The position numbers and the translations under genes are program-made. Positions 1-9,204 of a stretch of 64,000 nucleotides of DNA are shown piece by piece (the stretch's first letter is position 1; every line of letters starts with the position of its first letter). Location of the stretch: contig NZ_CP033069.1 in NCBI RefSeq assembly GCF_003669015.1, positions 2,738,501-2,802,500 on the forward strand. The letters are read 5' to 3'. The notes beneath the pieces are model-generated. The model searched no databases. It was not told the origin of the DNA and saw only the letters and a list, made by a program, of their open reading frames with translations. The DNA comes from Acidovorax sp. 1608163. Lineage in GTDB: Bacteria > Pseudomonadota > Gammaproteobacteria > Burkholderiales > Burkholderiaceae_C.

Positions 1-1588
1 ATTCGCCCGGCAACGACGCAACGCGAGACCACACCCAAGAGCCGCGATGCACCACCAGGCCATCGTCTTGCACCCGCAGCGTCCACCGCCGGGTGGCGGC
101 ATGCAACGCCCAGACAGGCAAAACCAACAAAGCCAACCAATCCCAAAAGCCGCTCGGCAGCACCAAGGCGCCAGGCTGGATGCGGTCGTTCACCCACCAC
201 TCCAGCGCCAGCAAAGCCAGCGCCACAGCCGCGGACCAGCGCCACGCGGTCTGCTCGAACGCGAGCGACCAGGCATCCGCTGTCTCCGTCAAACGCACGT
301 CCGGGGGAAGAAAGCGCGGAAGCTCATCGGGCTCCAGCATGCCCAATGAACCCAAGGCCGGAGGGGCGACATCTTGCCCAAAGGCTGGTGGCTCGATGGG
401 GACTTCTTGCGTCCACTGCGCCCGCCGGTCAAAGCGGTCTGGCACGGATGCGGGCTCAGACCACGAAGGTGCAGCGGCCTCTACCGGCAGGTCATATGCC
501 AGTTCCAACGTTCCCTCAGCACGCACCAGCTCCAGCCGCCAGTCCACCCGCTCACCACCGCGCCGCGCACCATGGGTAGGGGCATCCTCAGGCAGCTCAA
601 AACGCGCGACCAGACGCCTACCGCCGTCACCCGTCGGCTGGCGCCGCGCCGTGGCTTCCAGCACCTCCACCCGGCGCTCGGGCGATCCCGAGCTGGACTC
701 GTCCACTCGGTATTGCGCCAGTTGCATGCGCAGGCTTTCGGCCCCCGCCTGCTGGACGGCCCGCACAGGCAGCACCAGGGTGATTTCGACCGGCCGCCCC
801 GCCGTGGGCCGTGATGGCAAGGCCGTCATGCCCATCCCTTGGTAGCGCCAGGCCTTGCGGCTGTGATGCCAAGCAGCCACCACCAGCCCCACGCCGATCA
901 CCACAAAGATGCCCATGAAGCCCTTGCCCCACCACGGCGCCTTGCCATCCGACCAGAACAAAGCGGCCATGGGGAAAGCGATGCCACACCAGAACATCGC
1001 GAAGAACCACAACGCCCCCTGCCCCTTGGCCAAGGAATGGCGCGGCTCAAGGTCCTGCGCATCTTCCTTGGGGCGCCACAAGATGCGCAGGAACATCCAT
1101 GCGGCCGCCACGCCAACGCCGGTGAACACCAGGGCAAACGGAAGTCGAAAAATTTGCAGCCGCCAGCGGATGCTTCGGTCCAGCAGTGCCTGGGCCGGGG
1201 CCTGTGGGTTGACCCAGGCGGTGACGGGTTCACCCCGCTCCTGCGCTTGGCTCAGGGTGCGGTGCCATTGCGCCTGCCAGTCACCCACGTTGTCTGCGCC
1301 TGGGCGCAGGTCGAGCCCCACGCGTTGCCCTTCGTAAGCTTGCCCAGCCACCGTGTAGCGGTACCGGGCCTGCACCTGGTAGGTGGTGCCACCTTCGCTG
1401 CCTGGGTGTTGCTTCAGTTGCACATCCAGCACCTGGGCTGGCACGGGTTGCCATTGGCGCACGGTCCATGCCGCCGACGCGGTCTCTGCCAAAGGCCGCA
1501 GCCCTGCCCAGTACCCACCGGCACCAAACGCCACTGCAAAGATGGCGCAGAAAACCAGCAAAACCCCTCGTCCCATTGCGTTGTCCAT
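1..1588 (-). CDS. DUF3592 domain membrane protein (3' end cut by window edge)
   Basis: 529 codons are open on the minus strand and run off the left edge. The ATG at 1588 is preceded by AAAGGAGG, so the start is firm. The protein has a membrane segment at residues 7-28, an extracytoplasmic DUF3592-like beta domain at about 40-135 (exchange of a two-sided voltage/pressure-type formula, family function unknown), and further membrane segments at about 147-169, 186-208 and 215-237. A second soluble domain lies at about 245-440 and two more hydrophobic stretches precede the cut. The overall plan, N-terminal DUF3592 followed by a long soluble part between membrane segments, is seen in uncharacterised proteobacterial proteins. 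The function is unknown. The gene runs in the same direction as acnB but is separated from it by a terminator, so it is probably its own transcription unit. Confidence 0.75.
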   Translation of the reverse strand, partial: MDNAMGRGVLLVFCAIFAVAFGAGGYWAGLRPLAETASAAWTVRQWQPVPAQVLDVQLKQHPGSEGGTTYQVQARYRYTVAGQAYEGQRVGLDLRPGADNVGDWQAQWHRTLSQAQERGEPVTAWVNPQAPAQALLDRSIRWRLQIFRLPFALVFTGVGVAAAWMFLRILWRPKEDAQDLEPRHSLAKGQGALWFFAMFWCGIAFPMAALFWSDGKAPWWGKGFMGIFVVIGVGLVVAAWHHSRKAWRYQGMGMTALPSRPTAGRPVEITLVLPVRAVQQAGAESLRMQLAQYRVDESSSGSPERRVEVLEATARRQPTGDGGRRLVARFELPEDAPTHGARRGGERVDWRLELVRAEGTLELAYDLPVEAAAPSWSEPASVPDRFDRRAQWTQEVPIEPPAFGQDVAPPALGSLGMLEPDELPRFLPPDVRLTETADAWSLAFEQTAWRWSAAVALALLALEWWVNDRIQPGALVLPSGFWDWLALLVLPVWALHAATRRWTLRVQDDGLVVHRGSWVWSRVASLPGE

Positions 1589-1682
1589 GCTTGCCTCCTT
1601 TTTGTTGTTGTTATGGATGTCTTGTTTTGGGCTCCAGCATAGTGACGAATTCATGACGGCTGCATGACAACCAAGGCAGGGC

Positions 1683-1710
1683 AAAAAAAAGCGGCCCCGA
1701 AGGGCCGCTT
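1683..1710 (-). terminator. Rho-independent terminator of acnB
   Basis: On the minus strand the 9-bp stem AAGCGGCCC/GGGCCGCTT with a four-base TTCG loop is followed by a run of T (A at 1683-1690 on plus). It lies 23 bases after the acnB stop codon. Confidence 0.85.
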
Positions 1711-1733
1711 GTGTTGCGCAACGAACGCAAGGA

Positions 1734-4325
1734 TCAGGCGGTCACGCCCTTGGCGGTTTCTGCGTACTCTTCGATCTGGTCGAAGTTCAGGTACTTGTAG
1801 ATCGAAGCACCATCCTTGTTCACGATGCCCATGGCGTCGTGGTACTCGGCCACCGTGGGGATCTTGCCCAGCTTGGACGCGATGGCGGCCAGCTCAGCCG
1901 AGGCCAGGAACACGTTGGTGTTCTTGCCCAGGCGGTTGGGGAAGTTGCGGGTGGAGGTAGACACCACCGTGGCGCCTTCGCGCACCTGGGCCTGGTTGCC
2001 CATGCACAGCGAGCAGCCGGGCATTTCGGTACGGGCACCGGCGGCGCCAAAGTTGGCGTAGTGGCCTTCCTTGATCAGCTCGCTCTCGTCCATCTTGGTC
2101 GGTGGTGCCACCCACAGCTTGACGGGGATGTCACGGCTGCCGCCCAGTAGCTTGGCTGCAGCGCGGAAGTGGCCGATATTGGTCATGCAAGAACCGATGA
2201 AGGCTTCGTCGATCTTGGTGCCAGCCACATCCGACAGGGTCTTGGCATCATCAGGGTCGTTCGGGCAGCACAGGATGGGTTCCTTGATGTCGGCCAGATC
2301 GATCTCGATGACGGCTGCGTATTCGGCATCCTTGTCGGCTTCGAGCAGGTTGGGGTTGGCCAACCAGGCTTCCACCTTTTCGATACGGCGCTGCAGTGTG
2401 CGTGCATCGGCATAGCCGTCGGCAATCATGTTCTTCATCAGCACGACGTTGCTGGTGAGGTATTCCTTGACGGGCGCTGGGTTGAGCTTGATGGTGCAAC
2501 CGGCAGCAGAGCGCTCTGCGGATGCATCAGACAGTTCAAACGCTTGCTCGACCTTCAAGTCTGGCAGGCCTTCGATTTCAAGGATGCGGCCGGAGAAGAC
2601 GTTCTTCTTGCCAGCCTTGGCCACCGTGAGCAGACCCGCCTTGATGGCGTACAGAGGAATGGCGTGCACGAGGTCGCGCAGCGTCACGCCAGGCTGCATT
2701 TCGCCCTTGAAACGCACCAGCACCGATTCGGGCATGTCCAGGGGCATCACGCCCGTTGCAGCACCAAACGCCACCAGACCGGAGCCAGCGGGGAACGAAA
2801 TGCCGATGGGGAAGCGGGTGTGCGAGTCGCCACCAGTGCCGACCGTGTCAGGCAACAGCAGGCGGTTGAGCCAGCTGTGGATCACGCCATCACCAGGACG
2901 CAGGGCCACGCCGCCACGGTTGCTGATGAACGCGGGCAGTTCGCGGTGGGTCTTCACGTCCACAGGCTTGGGGTAAGCCGCGGTGTGGCAGAACGATTGC
3001 ATGACCAGATCGGCCGAGAAGCCCAGGCAGGCCAGGTCCTTCAGCTCGTCGCGGGTCATGGGGCCGGTGGTGTCTTGCGAGCCCACGGTGGTCATCTTGG
3101 GTTCGCAGTACGTGCCGGGGCGCACGCCTTGGCCTTCTGGCAAGCCCACGGCACGGCCCACCATCTTCTGCGCCAGCGTGAAGCCTGCGGTTGTGGCCAC
3201 AGGCGCGGTTGGCAGGCGGAACAGTGCGGAAACAGGCAGGCCCAGGAATTCGCGGGCCTTGGCAGTCAGCGAACGCCCGATGATCAGGTTGATACGGCCG
3301 CCAGCGCGCACTTCGTCAAACAGCACATCGCTCTTGAGCTTGAACTCCACCACGGTCTCGCCGTTCTTCACGATCTTGCCGTCGTAGGGGAGGATGTCGA
3401 CCACGTCGCCCATTTCGAGCTTGGACACATCCACTTCGATGGGCAGGGAGCCAGAGTCTTCTTGCGTGTTGAAGAAGATGGGGGCGATCTTGCCACCCAG
3501 CGTCACGCCACCAAAGCGCTTGTTGGGCACAAACGGAATGTCTTGGCCCGTGGCCCAGATCACGCTGTTGGTAGCCGACTTGCGGCTGGAGCCCGTGCCC
3601 ACCACGTCGCCCACATAGGCCACCAGGTGGCCCTTCTTCTTGAGGTCTTCGATGAACTGCATCGGACCGCGCTTGCCATCTTCTTCAGGCTTGAACGCCG
3701 CGCCTTCGCGGGTGTTCTTGAGCATGGCCAGGTAATGCAGCGGAATGTCGGGACGGCTCCAGGCATCTGGCGCGGGCGACAGGTCGTCGGTGTTGGTTTC
3801 ACCGGGCACCTTGAACACGGTGACGGTGATCTTCTTTTCGACTTCAGGGCGGGTGGTGAACCACTCGGCATCGGCCCAGCTCTTGATGACTTCCTGCGCC
3901 TTGGCATTGCCAGCCTTGGCCTTGGTCGCGACATCGTTGAAGAAGTCGAACATCAGCAGAGTCTTCTTCAGGCCCTCTGCGGCCACACCCGCCACTTCGG
4001 CGTCGTCCAGCAGTTCAATCAGCGGGTGCACGTTGTAGCCGCCGACCATGGTGCCCAGCAACTCTGTGGCCTTGGCCTTGGAGATCAGGCCTACCTTGAT
4101 GTCACCATGAGCCACAGCGGCCAAAAAGCTGGCCTTGACTTTGGCTGCATCGTCCACACCGGGCGGTACGCGGTGGGTCAGCAAATCGAGCAAAAAGGCA
4201 TCTTCACCGGCAGGTGGGTTCTTGATCAGCTCGATCAGTTCAGCAACCTGCTTGGCTTCCAGGGGCAGCGGGGGAATGCCCAGGGCGGCGCGCTCGGCTA
4301 CGTGGTCACGGTAGGCTTTCAACAT
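1734..4325 (-). CDS. acnB: Bifunctional aconitate hydratase 2 / 2-methylisocitrate dehydratase
   Basis: This cytoplasmic 4Fe-4S enzyme interconverts citrate and isocitrate in the TCA cycle and can also act on 2-methylisocitrate. The protein has 863 aa, close to E. coli AcnB (865). It opens with [16 protein letters not shown], matching the AcnB N-terminus. The open frame extends 19 codons upstream, but the ATG at 4325 has a GGAG eight bases before it and fits the family. The HEAT-like N-terminal domain (about 1-160) is followed by the swivel and catalytic domains. Cluster cysteines are visible in [10 protein letters not shown] and GCSLCMGNQ near the C-terminus. It is the last gene of the minus-strand TCA arm (mdh, citE-like, small exported protein, acnB), 128 bases after the preceding gene, with a possible leader hairpin in that gap and a terminator downstream. 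Confidence 0.97.
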   Translation of the reverse strand: MLKAYRDHVAERAALGIPPLPLEAKQVAELIELIKNPPAGEDAFLLDLLTHRVPPGVDDAAKVKASFLAAVAHGDIKVGLISKAKATELLGTMVGGYNVHPLIELLDDAEVAGVAAEGLKKTLLMFDFFNDVATKAKAGNAKAQEVIKSWADAEWFTTRPEVEKKITVTVFKVPGETNTDDLSPAPDAWSRPDIPLHYLAMLKNTREGAAFKPEEDGKRGPMQFIEDLKKKGHLVAYVGDVVGTGSSRKSATNSVIWATGQDIPFVPNKRFGGVTLGGKIAPIFFNTQEDSGSLPIEVDVSKLEMGDVVDILPYDGKIVKNGETVVEFKLKSDVLFDEVRAGGRINLIIGRSLTAKAREFLGLPVSALFRLPTAPVATTAGFTLAQKMVGRAVGLPEGQGVRPGTYCEPKMTTVGSQDTTGPMTRDELKDLACLGFSADLVMQSFCHTAAYPKPVDVKTHRELPAFISNRGGVALRPGDGVIHSWLNRLLLPDTVGTGGDSHTRFPIGISFPAGSGLVAFGAATGVMPLDMPESVLVRFKGEMQPGVTLRDLVHAIPLYAIKAGLLTVAKAGKKNVFSGRILEIEGLPDLKVEQAFELSDASAERSAAGCTIKLNPAPVKEYLTSNVVLMKNMIADGYADARTLQRRIEKVEAWLANPNLLEADKDAEYAAVIEIDLADIKEPILCCPNDPDDAKTLSDVAGTKIDEAFIGSCMTNIGHFRAAAKLLGGSRDIPVKLWVAPPTKMDESELIKEGHYANFGAAGARTEMPGCSLCMGNQAQVREGATVVSTSTRNFPNRLGKNTNVFLASAELAAIASKLGKIPTVAEYHDAMGIVNKDGASIYKYLNFDQIEEYAETAKGVTA

Positions 4326-4401
4326 GGTTTTCTCCGGTTGTTTTCTAAAGTGGGGCGATGGCGCGCCTGCCCTTTCAGGCAATCGGCACCGACGTTTTTA
4401 A

Positions 4402-4445
4402 GGCAGTGTCTTGTGCTGGCAAACCAGACTGCAAGAGGCACTGCC
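4402..4445 (-). other. Large imperfect hairpin in the acnB leader
   Basis: GGCAGTGTCTTG (4402-4413) pairs with CAAGAGGCACTGCC (4432-4445), with a nested CTGG-CAAA-CCAG hairpin in the loop. Read on the minus strand it is not followed by a T-run, so it is a poor terminator. It sits about 77 bases before the acnB start and could be an RNA structure in the leader. No function is assigned. Confidence 0.4.
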
Positions 4446-4453
4446 CGGATGAT

Positions 4454-5089
4454 TTACTTGCTACCCTTGGGCGCGTCGAACACGCTGGGTGGCGGAGTCT
4501 TCTTGATGGCTTCGGCCACCACGACCTGCTCAGGGCTCATGCATTCGTCAGCCATGCGCTGGCCCAGCTTCTGGTTCATCAGCATGGACTTGTTGGCAAT
4601 CTGCAGCCACACAGCACCGGCCTTCTGGTCTTCCAGACGCACGGCCCCCGTGCTGGTAGCCACTGGCGTCATGCGGTACTTGAAGCCTTTGCCTTCCACA
4701 TGGAAATAGCCCGGCGTGGCGGCGTCTGCAGAGATATTGACCACAGCACCCAATTCGCAGGGGATACGGCCCACATGCACGCGCTCGGCAATGGCCAGTT
4801 CTTCAGGTGACAGGGCGGCCTCTGCGGCAATGATGCCGGTCGCTACCTGGTTGGCAGCGCTCTTGAGCTGGGTGCGGCTGCTGGTTTGCTGTGCCTTGGC
4901 TACTGTGGTCTTGTTGGCGGGCGCACTGGCATTGCCACTGGCCTTGGCGGCAGGGGCTGGCTTGGCCTTTGCCGGCGCATCCTGCTTGGCGGATGTGGTC
5001 TTGGAAGCGGGCTGGGCCGCCGTAGTGGCCTGCGCCATCACCCATGCGGGAGCAAGCAGCATGACTGCAGAAGCGATCAGAGTTTTCAT
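4454..5089 (-). CDS. Exported protein of unknown function
   Basis: A 211-aa protein with a typical signal peptide (MKTLIASAVMLLAPAWVMA, cleavage after about residue 19). A low-complexity Ala/Lys/Thr-rich linker follows at about 20-95, then a conserved-looking C-terminal domain at about 105-205 containing HVGRIPCELG and ADECMSPEQV, each with one cysteine that could form a disulfide in the periplasm. I recognise no family with a known function. It lies 28 bases after the CitE-like gene inside the minus-strand TCA operon, so it is probably cotranscribed with mdh. Nothing in the sequence ties it to metabolism. Confidence 0.8.
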   Translation of the reverse strand: MKTLIASAVMLLAPAWVMAQATTAAQPASKTTSAKQDAPAKAKPAPAAKASGNASAPANKTTVAKAQQTSSRTQLKSAANQVATGIIAAEAALSPEELAIAERVHVGRIPCELGAVVNISADAATPGYFHVEGKGFKYRMTPVATSTGAVRLEDQKAGAVWLQIANKSMLMNQKLGQRMADECMSPEQVVVAEAIKKTPPPSVFDAPKGSK

Positions 5090-5117
5090 GGCGTCGTGGG
5101 TCCTGTGGAATGTCAGG

Positions 5118-6197
5118 CTATAAAGAAGAGTTCAATGCGCAAGCATCAAACCAGTGACTGACGGCGGGAGGCAGCGACACACCTGTGCGGTGCGCGCGCT
5201 CCAGCAATTGCCAGTAAAAACGGTAGCTGGCCCGGTCATGCAACACCCCGCCATGGCTGATAGGTGCCCACTGCGCGGTTTCAGCCGCCAACAAAATCTG
5301 CGATGCCGTCTGCACCTCATCCATGGCGGGCGCGAAAGCACGCAAGATGGGCCGAATCTGCGACGGGTGAATGCTCCACATGCGGGTGTAGCCCAGCTCC
5401 TGCGATGCCTGTGTGGCGGCAGCCTGCATGGCGGCGGGGTCTGTGAACTCGGTCACTACGCAATGCGAAGGGACTTTGCCATAGGCATGGCAAGCAGCGG
5501 CAATTTCAAGCTTGGCCCGCACCACCAACGGATGGGCAAATTGCCCCCGTGACGTCATGGCATGGGCAGGGATCGCGCCACCGTGGGCCGACACAAAGTC
5601 CATCAAGCCAAAGCTGAGGCTCTGTACCCGGGGGTGGGCCGCAATGTCAAAAGCATGCTTTACGGCCAAAGGGGATTCGATCAGTGCGTGCAAAGGCAGG
5701 CCTGCGGCGCCTGCGCGCTCCAGCGCCCGGTCCACCGCCAACACATCGTCAATGGACTCGACCTTGGGCAACATCACATGGCACAGGCGATCGCCCGCCA
5801 AATCCACAATGGTGGCCACATCATTGGCAAAAGCGGGGTGACTGGCTGCATGCACCCGGGCCGCAACACGGGCGCCCGCAGGGGCTTGCGCGGCCAACCC
5901 GCCCACCAGGCGGGCATGCTCGGCCTCAAGCCCTACCGGCGCGCCATCCTCGCAATCGAGGGTGACGTCCACCACGCAGGTGCCAAATTCTTGGGTCAGT
6001 TCGGCCTGCATCTGCAGGCTTTTACGCATACGCGCTTCAACCCCGCTGTAGTGGTCGCAAACGGGCAATAAGCCCGTTTGCGCCTGCGCACCCAACAGCA
6101 GGGTGCGAGGATGCACCTGTGCCCGCCCTGCCCCGCCCGCTGGGGCAGCGGAGGTCGCAAGACCCGAGGACTCAGAAGGGGCAGGCACGGGTACCAC
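5118..6197 (-). CDS. HpcH/HpaI aldolase / citrate lyase beta-like (CoA ester lyase) protein
   Basis: A member of the CitE-like TIM-barrel family that cleaves or forms C-C bonds of CoA esters such as malyl-CoA or citramalyl-CoA with a divalent metal. Visible family features are the metal/substrate region [13 protein letters not shown] (about residues 75-90), a second acidic motif [14 protein letters not shown], and FGLMDF. It is somewhat longer (359 aa from the GTG at 6197) than short CitE proteins. No strong ribosome binding site is present, and an in-frame GTG at 6188 is an alternative. Only eight bases separate it from the mdh stop codon, so it is translated from the mdh transcript. The absence of citD and citF nearby argues against a true citrate lyase. 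A malyl- or citramalyl-CoA lyase linked to the TCA cycle is more likely, but the substrate is not shown. Confidence 0.85.
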   Translation of the reverse strand: MVPVPAPSESSGLATSAAPAGGAGRAQVHPRTLLLGAQAQTGLLPVCDHYSGVEARMRKSLQMQAELTQEFGTCVVDVTLDCEDGAPVGLEAEHARLVGGLAAQAPAGARVAARVHAASHPAFANDVATIVDLAGDRLCHVMLPKVESIDDVLAVDRALERAGAAGLPLHALIESPLAVKHAFDIAAHPRVQSLSFGLMDFVSAHGGAIPAHAMTSRGQFAHPLVVRAKLEIAAACHAYGKVPSHCVVTEFTDPAAMQAAATQASQELGYTRMWSIHPSQIRPILRAFAPAMDEVQTASQILLAAETAQWAPISHGGVLHDRASYRFYWQLLERAHRTGVSLPPAVSHWFDACALNSSL

Positions 6198-6205
6198 AGG
6201 CAGAT

Positions 6206-7192
6206 TTACAGCAGGTGCTTGACGCCGTCTTGCTCGCCTTGCAGCTCAGCCAGCGTGATGTTGATGCGCTCTTGCGAGAAGGCATCAATTTCCAGACCTT
6301 CAACGACCTTGTACTCGCCGTTTTCGCAAGTCACAGGGAAGCCGAACATCGTGTCCTTGGGAATGCCGTATTGGCCGTCCGAAGGAATACCCATGGTGAC
6401 CCACTTGCCATTGGTGCCCAGGGCCCAGTCGCGCATGTGGTCGATGGCCGCATTGGCAGCCGAAGCAGCCGAAGACAGGCCGCGGGCTTCAATGATGGCA
6501 GCACCACGCTTGCCCACGGTAGGCAAGAAGGTGTTGGCGTTCCACTCTTGGTCGTTGATGGTCTTGGCAACGCTTTCGCCGTTGATGGTGGCAAAACGGT
6601 AGTCGGCATACATCGTGGGCGAGTGGTTGCCCCAGACGGTCAGCTTTTCGATGTCAGCCACAGCCTTGCCGGTCTTGGCAGCGATCTGGCTGGCAGCGCG
6701 GTTGTGGTCCAGACGCAGCATGGCGGTGAAGTTCTTGCGTGGCAGATCAGGGGCCGACTTCATGGCGATGTATGCGTTGGTGTTGGCGGGGTTCCCTACC
6801 ACGAGCACCTTCACGTTGCGCGAAGCCACGGCATTCAGGGCCTTGCCTTGTGCGGTGAAGATGGCACCGTTGACGGCCAGCAGTTCGGCACGCTCCATGC
6901 CAGGGCCGCGTGGACGCGAGCCAACCAGCAAAGCATAGTCAGCGTCCTTGAATGCAGTCATGGGGTCGCTGTGGGCGGTCATGCCCACCAGCAGGGGGAA
7001 TGCGCAATCGTCCAATTCCATCATCACGCCCTTGAGCGCCTTTTGGGGGCCTTCGGCAGGCACTTCCAGCAGTTGCAGGATGACGGGCTGGTCCTTGCCG
7101 AGCATTTCGCCAGAGGCGATGCGGAACAGCAGTGCGTAACCGATTTGACCAGCGGCGCCTGTAACGGCAACACGGACGGGCTTCTTGCTCAT
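6206..7192 (-). CDS. mdh: Malate dehydrogenase (NAD-dependent)
   Basis: It oxidises malate to oxaloacetate in the cytoplasm. The 328-aa protein is of the Burkholderiales/cytosolic-like type (about 327-329 aa). The N-terminal Rossmann motif is TGAAGQIGY (residues 10-18). ARPGPG-type mobile-loop residues are present as [13 protein letters not shown], followed by NPANTNAYI, and the catalytic histidine lies in WGNHSPTMY. The upstream in-frame extension MLALHLYLF is rejected, because the ATG at 7192 has GGAG nine bases before it and begins [12 protein letters not shown] as in homologues. It is the first gene of the minus arm of the TCA cluster. A perfect palindrome at 7328-7339 in the divergent promoter region suggests shared control with the neighbouring GntR-family gene. 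Confidence 0.97.
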   Translation of the reverse strand: MSKKPVRVAVTGAAGQIGYALLFRIASGEMLGKDQPVILQLLEVPAEGPQKALKGVMMELDDCAFPLLVGMTAHSDPMTAFKDADYALLVGSRPRGPGMERAELLAVNGAIFTAQGKALNAVASRNVKVLVVGNPANTNAYIAMKSAPDLPRKNFTAMLRLDHNRAASQIAAKTGKAVADIEKLTVWGNHSPTMYADYRFATINGESVAKTINDQEWNANTFLPTVGKRGAAIIEARGLSSAASAANAAIDHMRDWALGTNGKWVTMGIPSDGQYGIPKDTMFGFPVTCENGEYKVVEGLEIDAFSQERINITLAELQGEQDGVKHLL

Positions 7193-7327
7193 GGTGAAAA
7201 CTCCAGGAAGTGACAAAAACAGGTAAAGGTGCAACGCAAGCACCAGCGCCTGTTACCAGCAGCCCGTGCCCCGCAAACAGCCTTGGAGTTTACCCCTGTT
7301 TCATGGCCTCGGTCAATTTGTCTTATG

Positions 7328-7339
7328 TCTTATATAAGA
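7328..7339. promoter_or_regulatory. Palindromic operator candidate between mdh and the GntR-family gene
   Basis: TCTTATATAAGA is a perfect 12-bp palindrome, extended by an AT/AT pair outside one mismatch. GntR-family dimers typically bind such AT-rich dyads. It lies 56 bases before the regulator start (7396) and 135 bases before mdh (7192). On the minus strand it overlaps a plausible -10 element (TATAAG or TATATA) 16-18 bases after TTGAAG. I did not find a second copy before sdhC. Confidence 0.6.
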
Positions 7340-7395
7340 TATGATTGCGCAGCTTCAAATTGCCATCCTGCCCCACAGCACCCACGACCAGCGCC

Positions 7396-8184
7396 ATGTC
7401 TTCGCTCCCGTTCGCCGCCGACAATCCCGCCACGCCGCAAAGCGCCACCGGACTGTCCACGCCTGCGTTCAGCCCGCTGTACCAGCAAATCAAAGGGCTC
7501 ATCCTGCAAAGCCTGCAGCAAGGCGAGTGGAAGCCCGGCGAAGCCATCCCCAGCGAGATGGAACTGGCGGCGCGCTTTCGCGTAAGCCAAGGCACCGTCC
7601 GCAAGGCCATTGATGAGCTGGCCGCTGAAAATCTGGTCATGCGCCGCCAAGGCAAAGGCACTTTTGTGGCAACGCATGCCGAGCAGCATGTGCAGTACCG
7701 ATTTCTAAAGCTACTGCCCGACACCGGCGATGCCAGCGTGGAGGGCCCCGCCCAGCGCAACATCATCGACTGCCGCAGGGTGCGCGCCTCTGCCGAAATT
7801 GCGCGGACCTTGGCGCTGCGCAGCGGCGATGCCGTGATACAGGCCAAGCGCATTTTGTCGTTTGCCGGGGTTCCTACCATTTTGGAAGACATCTGGCTGC
7901 CAGGCCATGCCTTCAAGGGCCTGACGGGCGAACAGATGGCGAACTACCAAGGCCCTACTTACGCTATGTTTGAAATTGATTTTGGCGTGCGCATGGTGCG
8001 CGCCGAAGAGAAAATTCGGGCCGTTTTGCCCGACGCAGACCAAGCCGCTTTGCTGCGAGTCACCACCGGCACCCCCTTGCTCAGCGTAGAGCGCATCGCT
8101 TACACCTACAACGATGTTCCGATGGAGTTACGCCGCGGTTTGTACCTCACAGACACACACCATTACCGTAACGAACTGAGCTGA
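7396..8184 (+). CDS. GntR-family regulator, HutC subfamily (UTRA domain), probable TCA-gene regulator
   Basis: A 262-aa DNA-binding protein. An N-terminal winged helix at about residues 25-90 contains PLYQQIKGLIL, IPSEMELAARFRVSQGTVRKAIDEL and RRQGKGTFV. It is followed by a UTRA ligand-binding domain (about 110-255) ending LRRGLYLTDTHHY. The frame is open upstream to a TTG at 7345, but the ATG at 7396 is preferred. It is divergent from mdh and directly upstream of sdhCDAB-gltA. That position and the palindrome 56 bases upstream suggest it controls both arms and itself. The effector would be a carboxylate or acyl metabolite by analogy, which is inference only. Confidence 0.9.
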   Translation: MSSLPFAADNPATPQSATGLSTPAFSPLYQQIKGLILQSLQQGEWKPGEAIPSEMELAARFRVSQGTVRKAIDELAAENLVMRRQGKGTFVATHAEQHVQYRFLKLLPDTGDASVEGPAQRNIIDCRRVRASAEIARTLALRSGDAVIQAKRILSFAGVPTILEDIWLPGHAFKGLTGEQMANYQGPTYAMFEIDFGVRMVRAEEKIRAVLPDADQAALLRVTTGTPLLSVERIAYTYNDVPMELRRGLYLTDTHHYRNELS

Positions 8185-8318
8185 CAGCAGGCTGGCACCT
8201 GAGCGCAAAGGTCAAAAATTCAACCCAACACAAATCCCCGGTTGTTGCATTGCAATAGAATTTTGTGTTGTTTGCATCTTCCAATTACAGAGCAGTTACA
8301 TCCACGAAAGCACCAGAC

Positions 8319-8753
8319 ATGACCGAACTAGCCAAAAAACGGCCTGAATTCCGCAACATCAATGCCTTCAAGGACCTGACAACCTACCGCATGGCGCCAG
8401 CAGCATGGGTTTCCATTCTGCACCGCGCCAGCGGGGTGATCATGTTCCTTTTACTGCCTTTCATCCTCTGGATGTTTGACACGTCTCTGTCATCTGAAAT
8501 CTCTTTCGCCAAATTCAAGGCGGCTTTCAATGTCGGTTTGTATTTTGTTCCCGGCTGGTTCGTCAAGCTGGTGGCCTTGGCATTGATCTGGGCCTATCTG
8601 CACCACTTCATCGCAGGCCTGCGCCATTTGCTGATGGATGTGAACCACGCAGCAGTCACCAAGGAATTCGGCAAGTCATCCGCCGTCTTCACCTTGGCCG
8701 TGAGCATTGGTTTGGCGTTGGTGCTTGGCGCCAAGCTGTTCGGTCTGTACTGA
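8319..8753 (+). CDS. sdhC: Succinate dehydrogenase cytochrome b556 subunit
   Basis: Membrane anchor of complex II that binds haem b and ubiquinone. 144 aa with three hydrophobic helices (about 35-58, 72-100, 115-140). SILHRASGVIMFLLLP near residue 30 carries the quinone-site Ser/Arg signature. HHFIAGLRHLLMD contains the haem-ligand histidine. The ATG at 8319 begins MTELAKKRPEFRN as in homologues, and the longer open frame (from 8265) runs into the promoter region. It is the first gene of sdhCDAB-sdhE-gltA, 134 bases after the regulator gene. Confidence 0.95.
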   Translation: MTELAKKRPEFRNINAFKDLTTYRMAPAAWVSILHRASGVIMFLLLPFILWMFDTSLSSEISFAKFKAAFNVGLYFVPGWFVKLVALALIWAYLHHFIAGLRHLLMDVNHAAVTKEFGKSSAVFTLAVSIGLALVLGAKLFGLY

Positions 8754-8816
8754 TTCAAACAATAAGGCAAGTGCAGCACCTGGCAGCACCGCCCCACCCC
8801 CAAAGAGGAAACTGAT

Positions 8817-9182
8817 ATGTCCGTCAATTACGGCTCCAAGCGCACCGTCGTCGGTGCCCACTACGGCCTGCGCGACTGGCTGAGCCAGCGCGTCACCGCC
8901 GCCCTCATGGCTTTGTTCACCATTGTGGTTCTGGTTCAACTCGTGACCTCCAAGGGCCCGATTGGCTACGACCTGTGGGCTGGCATTTTTTCCGCCCAAT
9001 GGATGAAGGTTCTAACCTTCTCCGTGATCGTGGCCATGGCATGGCACGTGTGGGTGGGTGTCCGCGACATTTTCATGGACTACATCCAGCCCGTGGGCCT
9101 GCGCCTGGCCCTGCAAGTTTTCACCATTGTCTGGCTCGTCAGCTGCGCTGGCTGGGGCATCCAGGTTCTGTGGCGTCTCTGA
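8817..9182 (+). CDS. sdhD: Succinate dehydrogenase hydrophobic membrane anchor subunit
   Basis: 121 aa with three transmembrane helices. The N-terminal GAHYGLRDWLSQRVTAALMA is typical of SdhD, and AMAWHVWVGVRDIFMDYI contains the haem-ligand histidine and the conserved Asp-Tyr pair near the quinone site. A GAGGAAA lies six bases before the start codon. It sits 63 bases after sdhC and 22 bases before sdhA. Confidence 0.95.
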   Translation: MSVNYGSKRTVVGAHYGLRDWLSQRVTAALMALFTIVVLVQLVTSKGPIGYDLWAGIFSAQWMKVLTFSVIVAMAWHVWVGVRDIFMDYIQPVGLRLALQVFTIVWLVSCAGWGIQVLWRL

Positions 9183-9204
9183 TTCCCGCGATTGAAGGTA
9201 CAAA

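Noticed and set aside
2169..4709. Long open frame on the plus strand opposite acnB (over 800 codons)
   Set aside because: It is the antisense shadow of a conserved GC-rich gene. Composition is His/Gln/Gly/Val-rich with no domain, and acnB is certain.
8241..8264. Promoter of sdhC at TTGTTGCATTGCAATAGAAT
   Set aside because: TAGAAT is a fair -10, but no -35 element lies at proper spacing, so it is not called.
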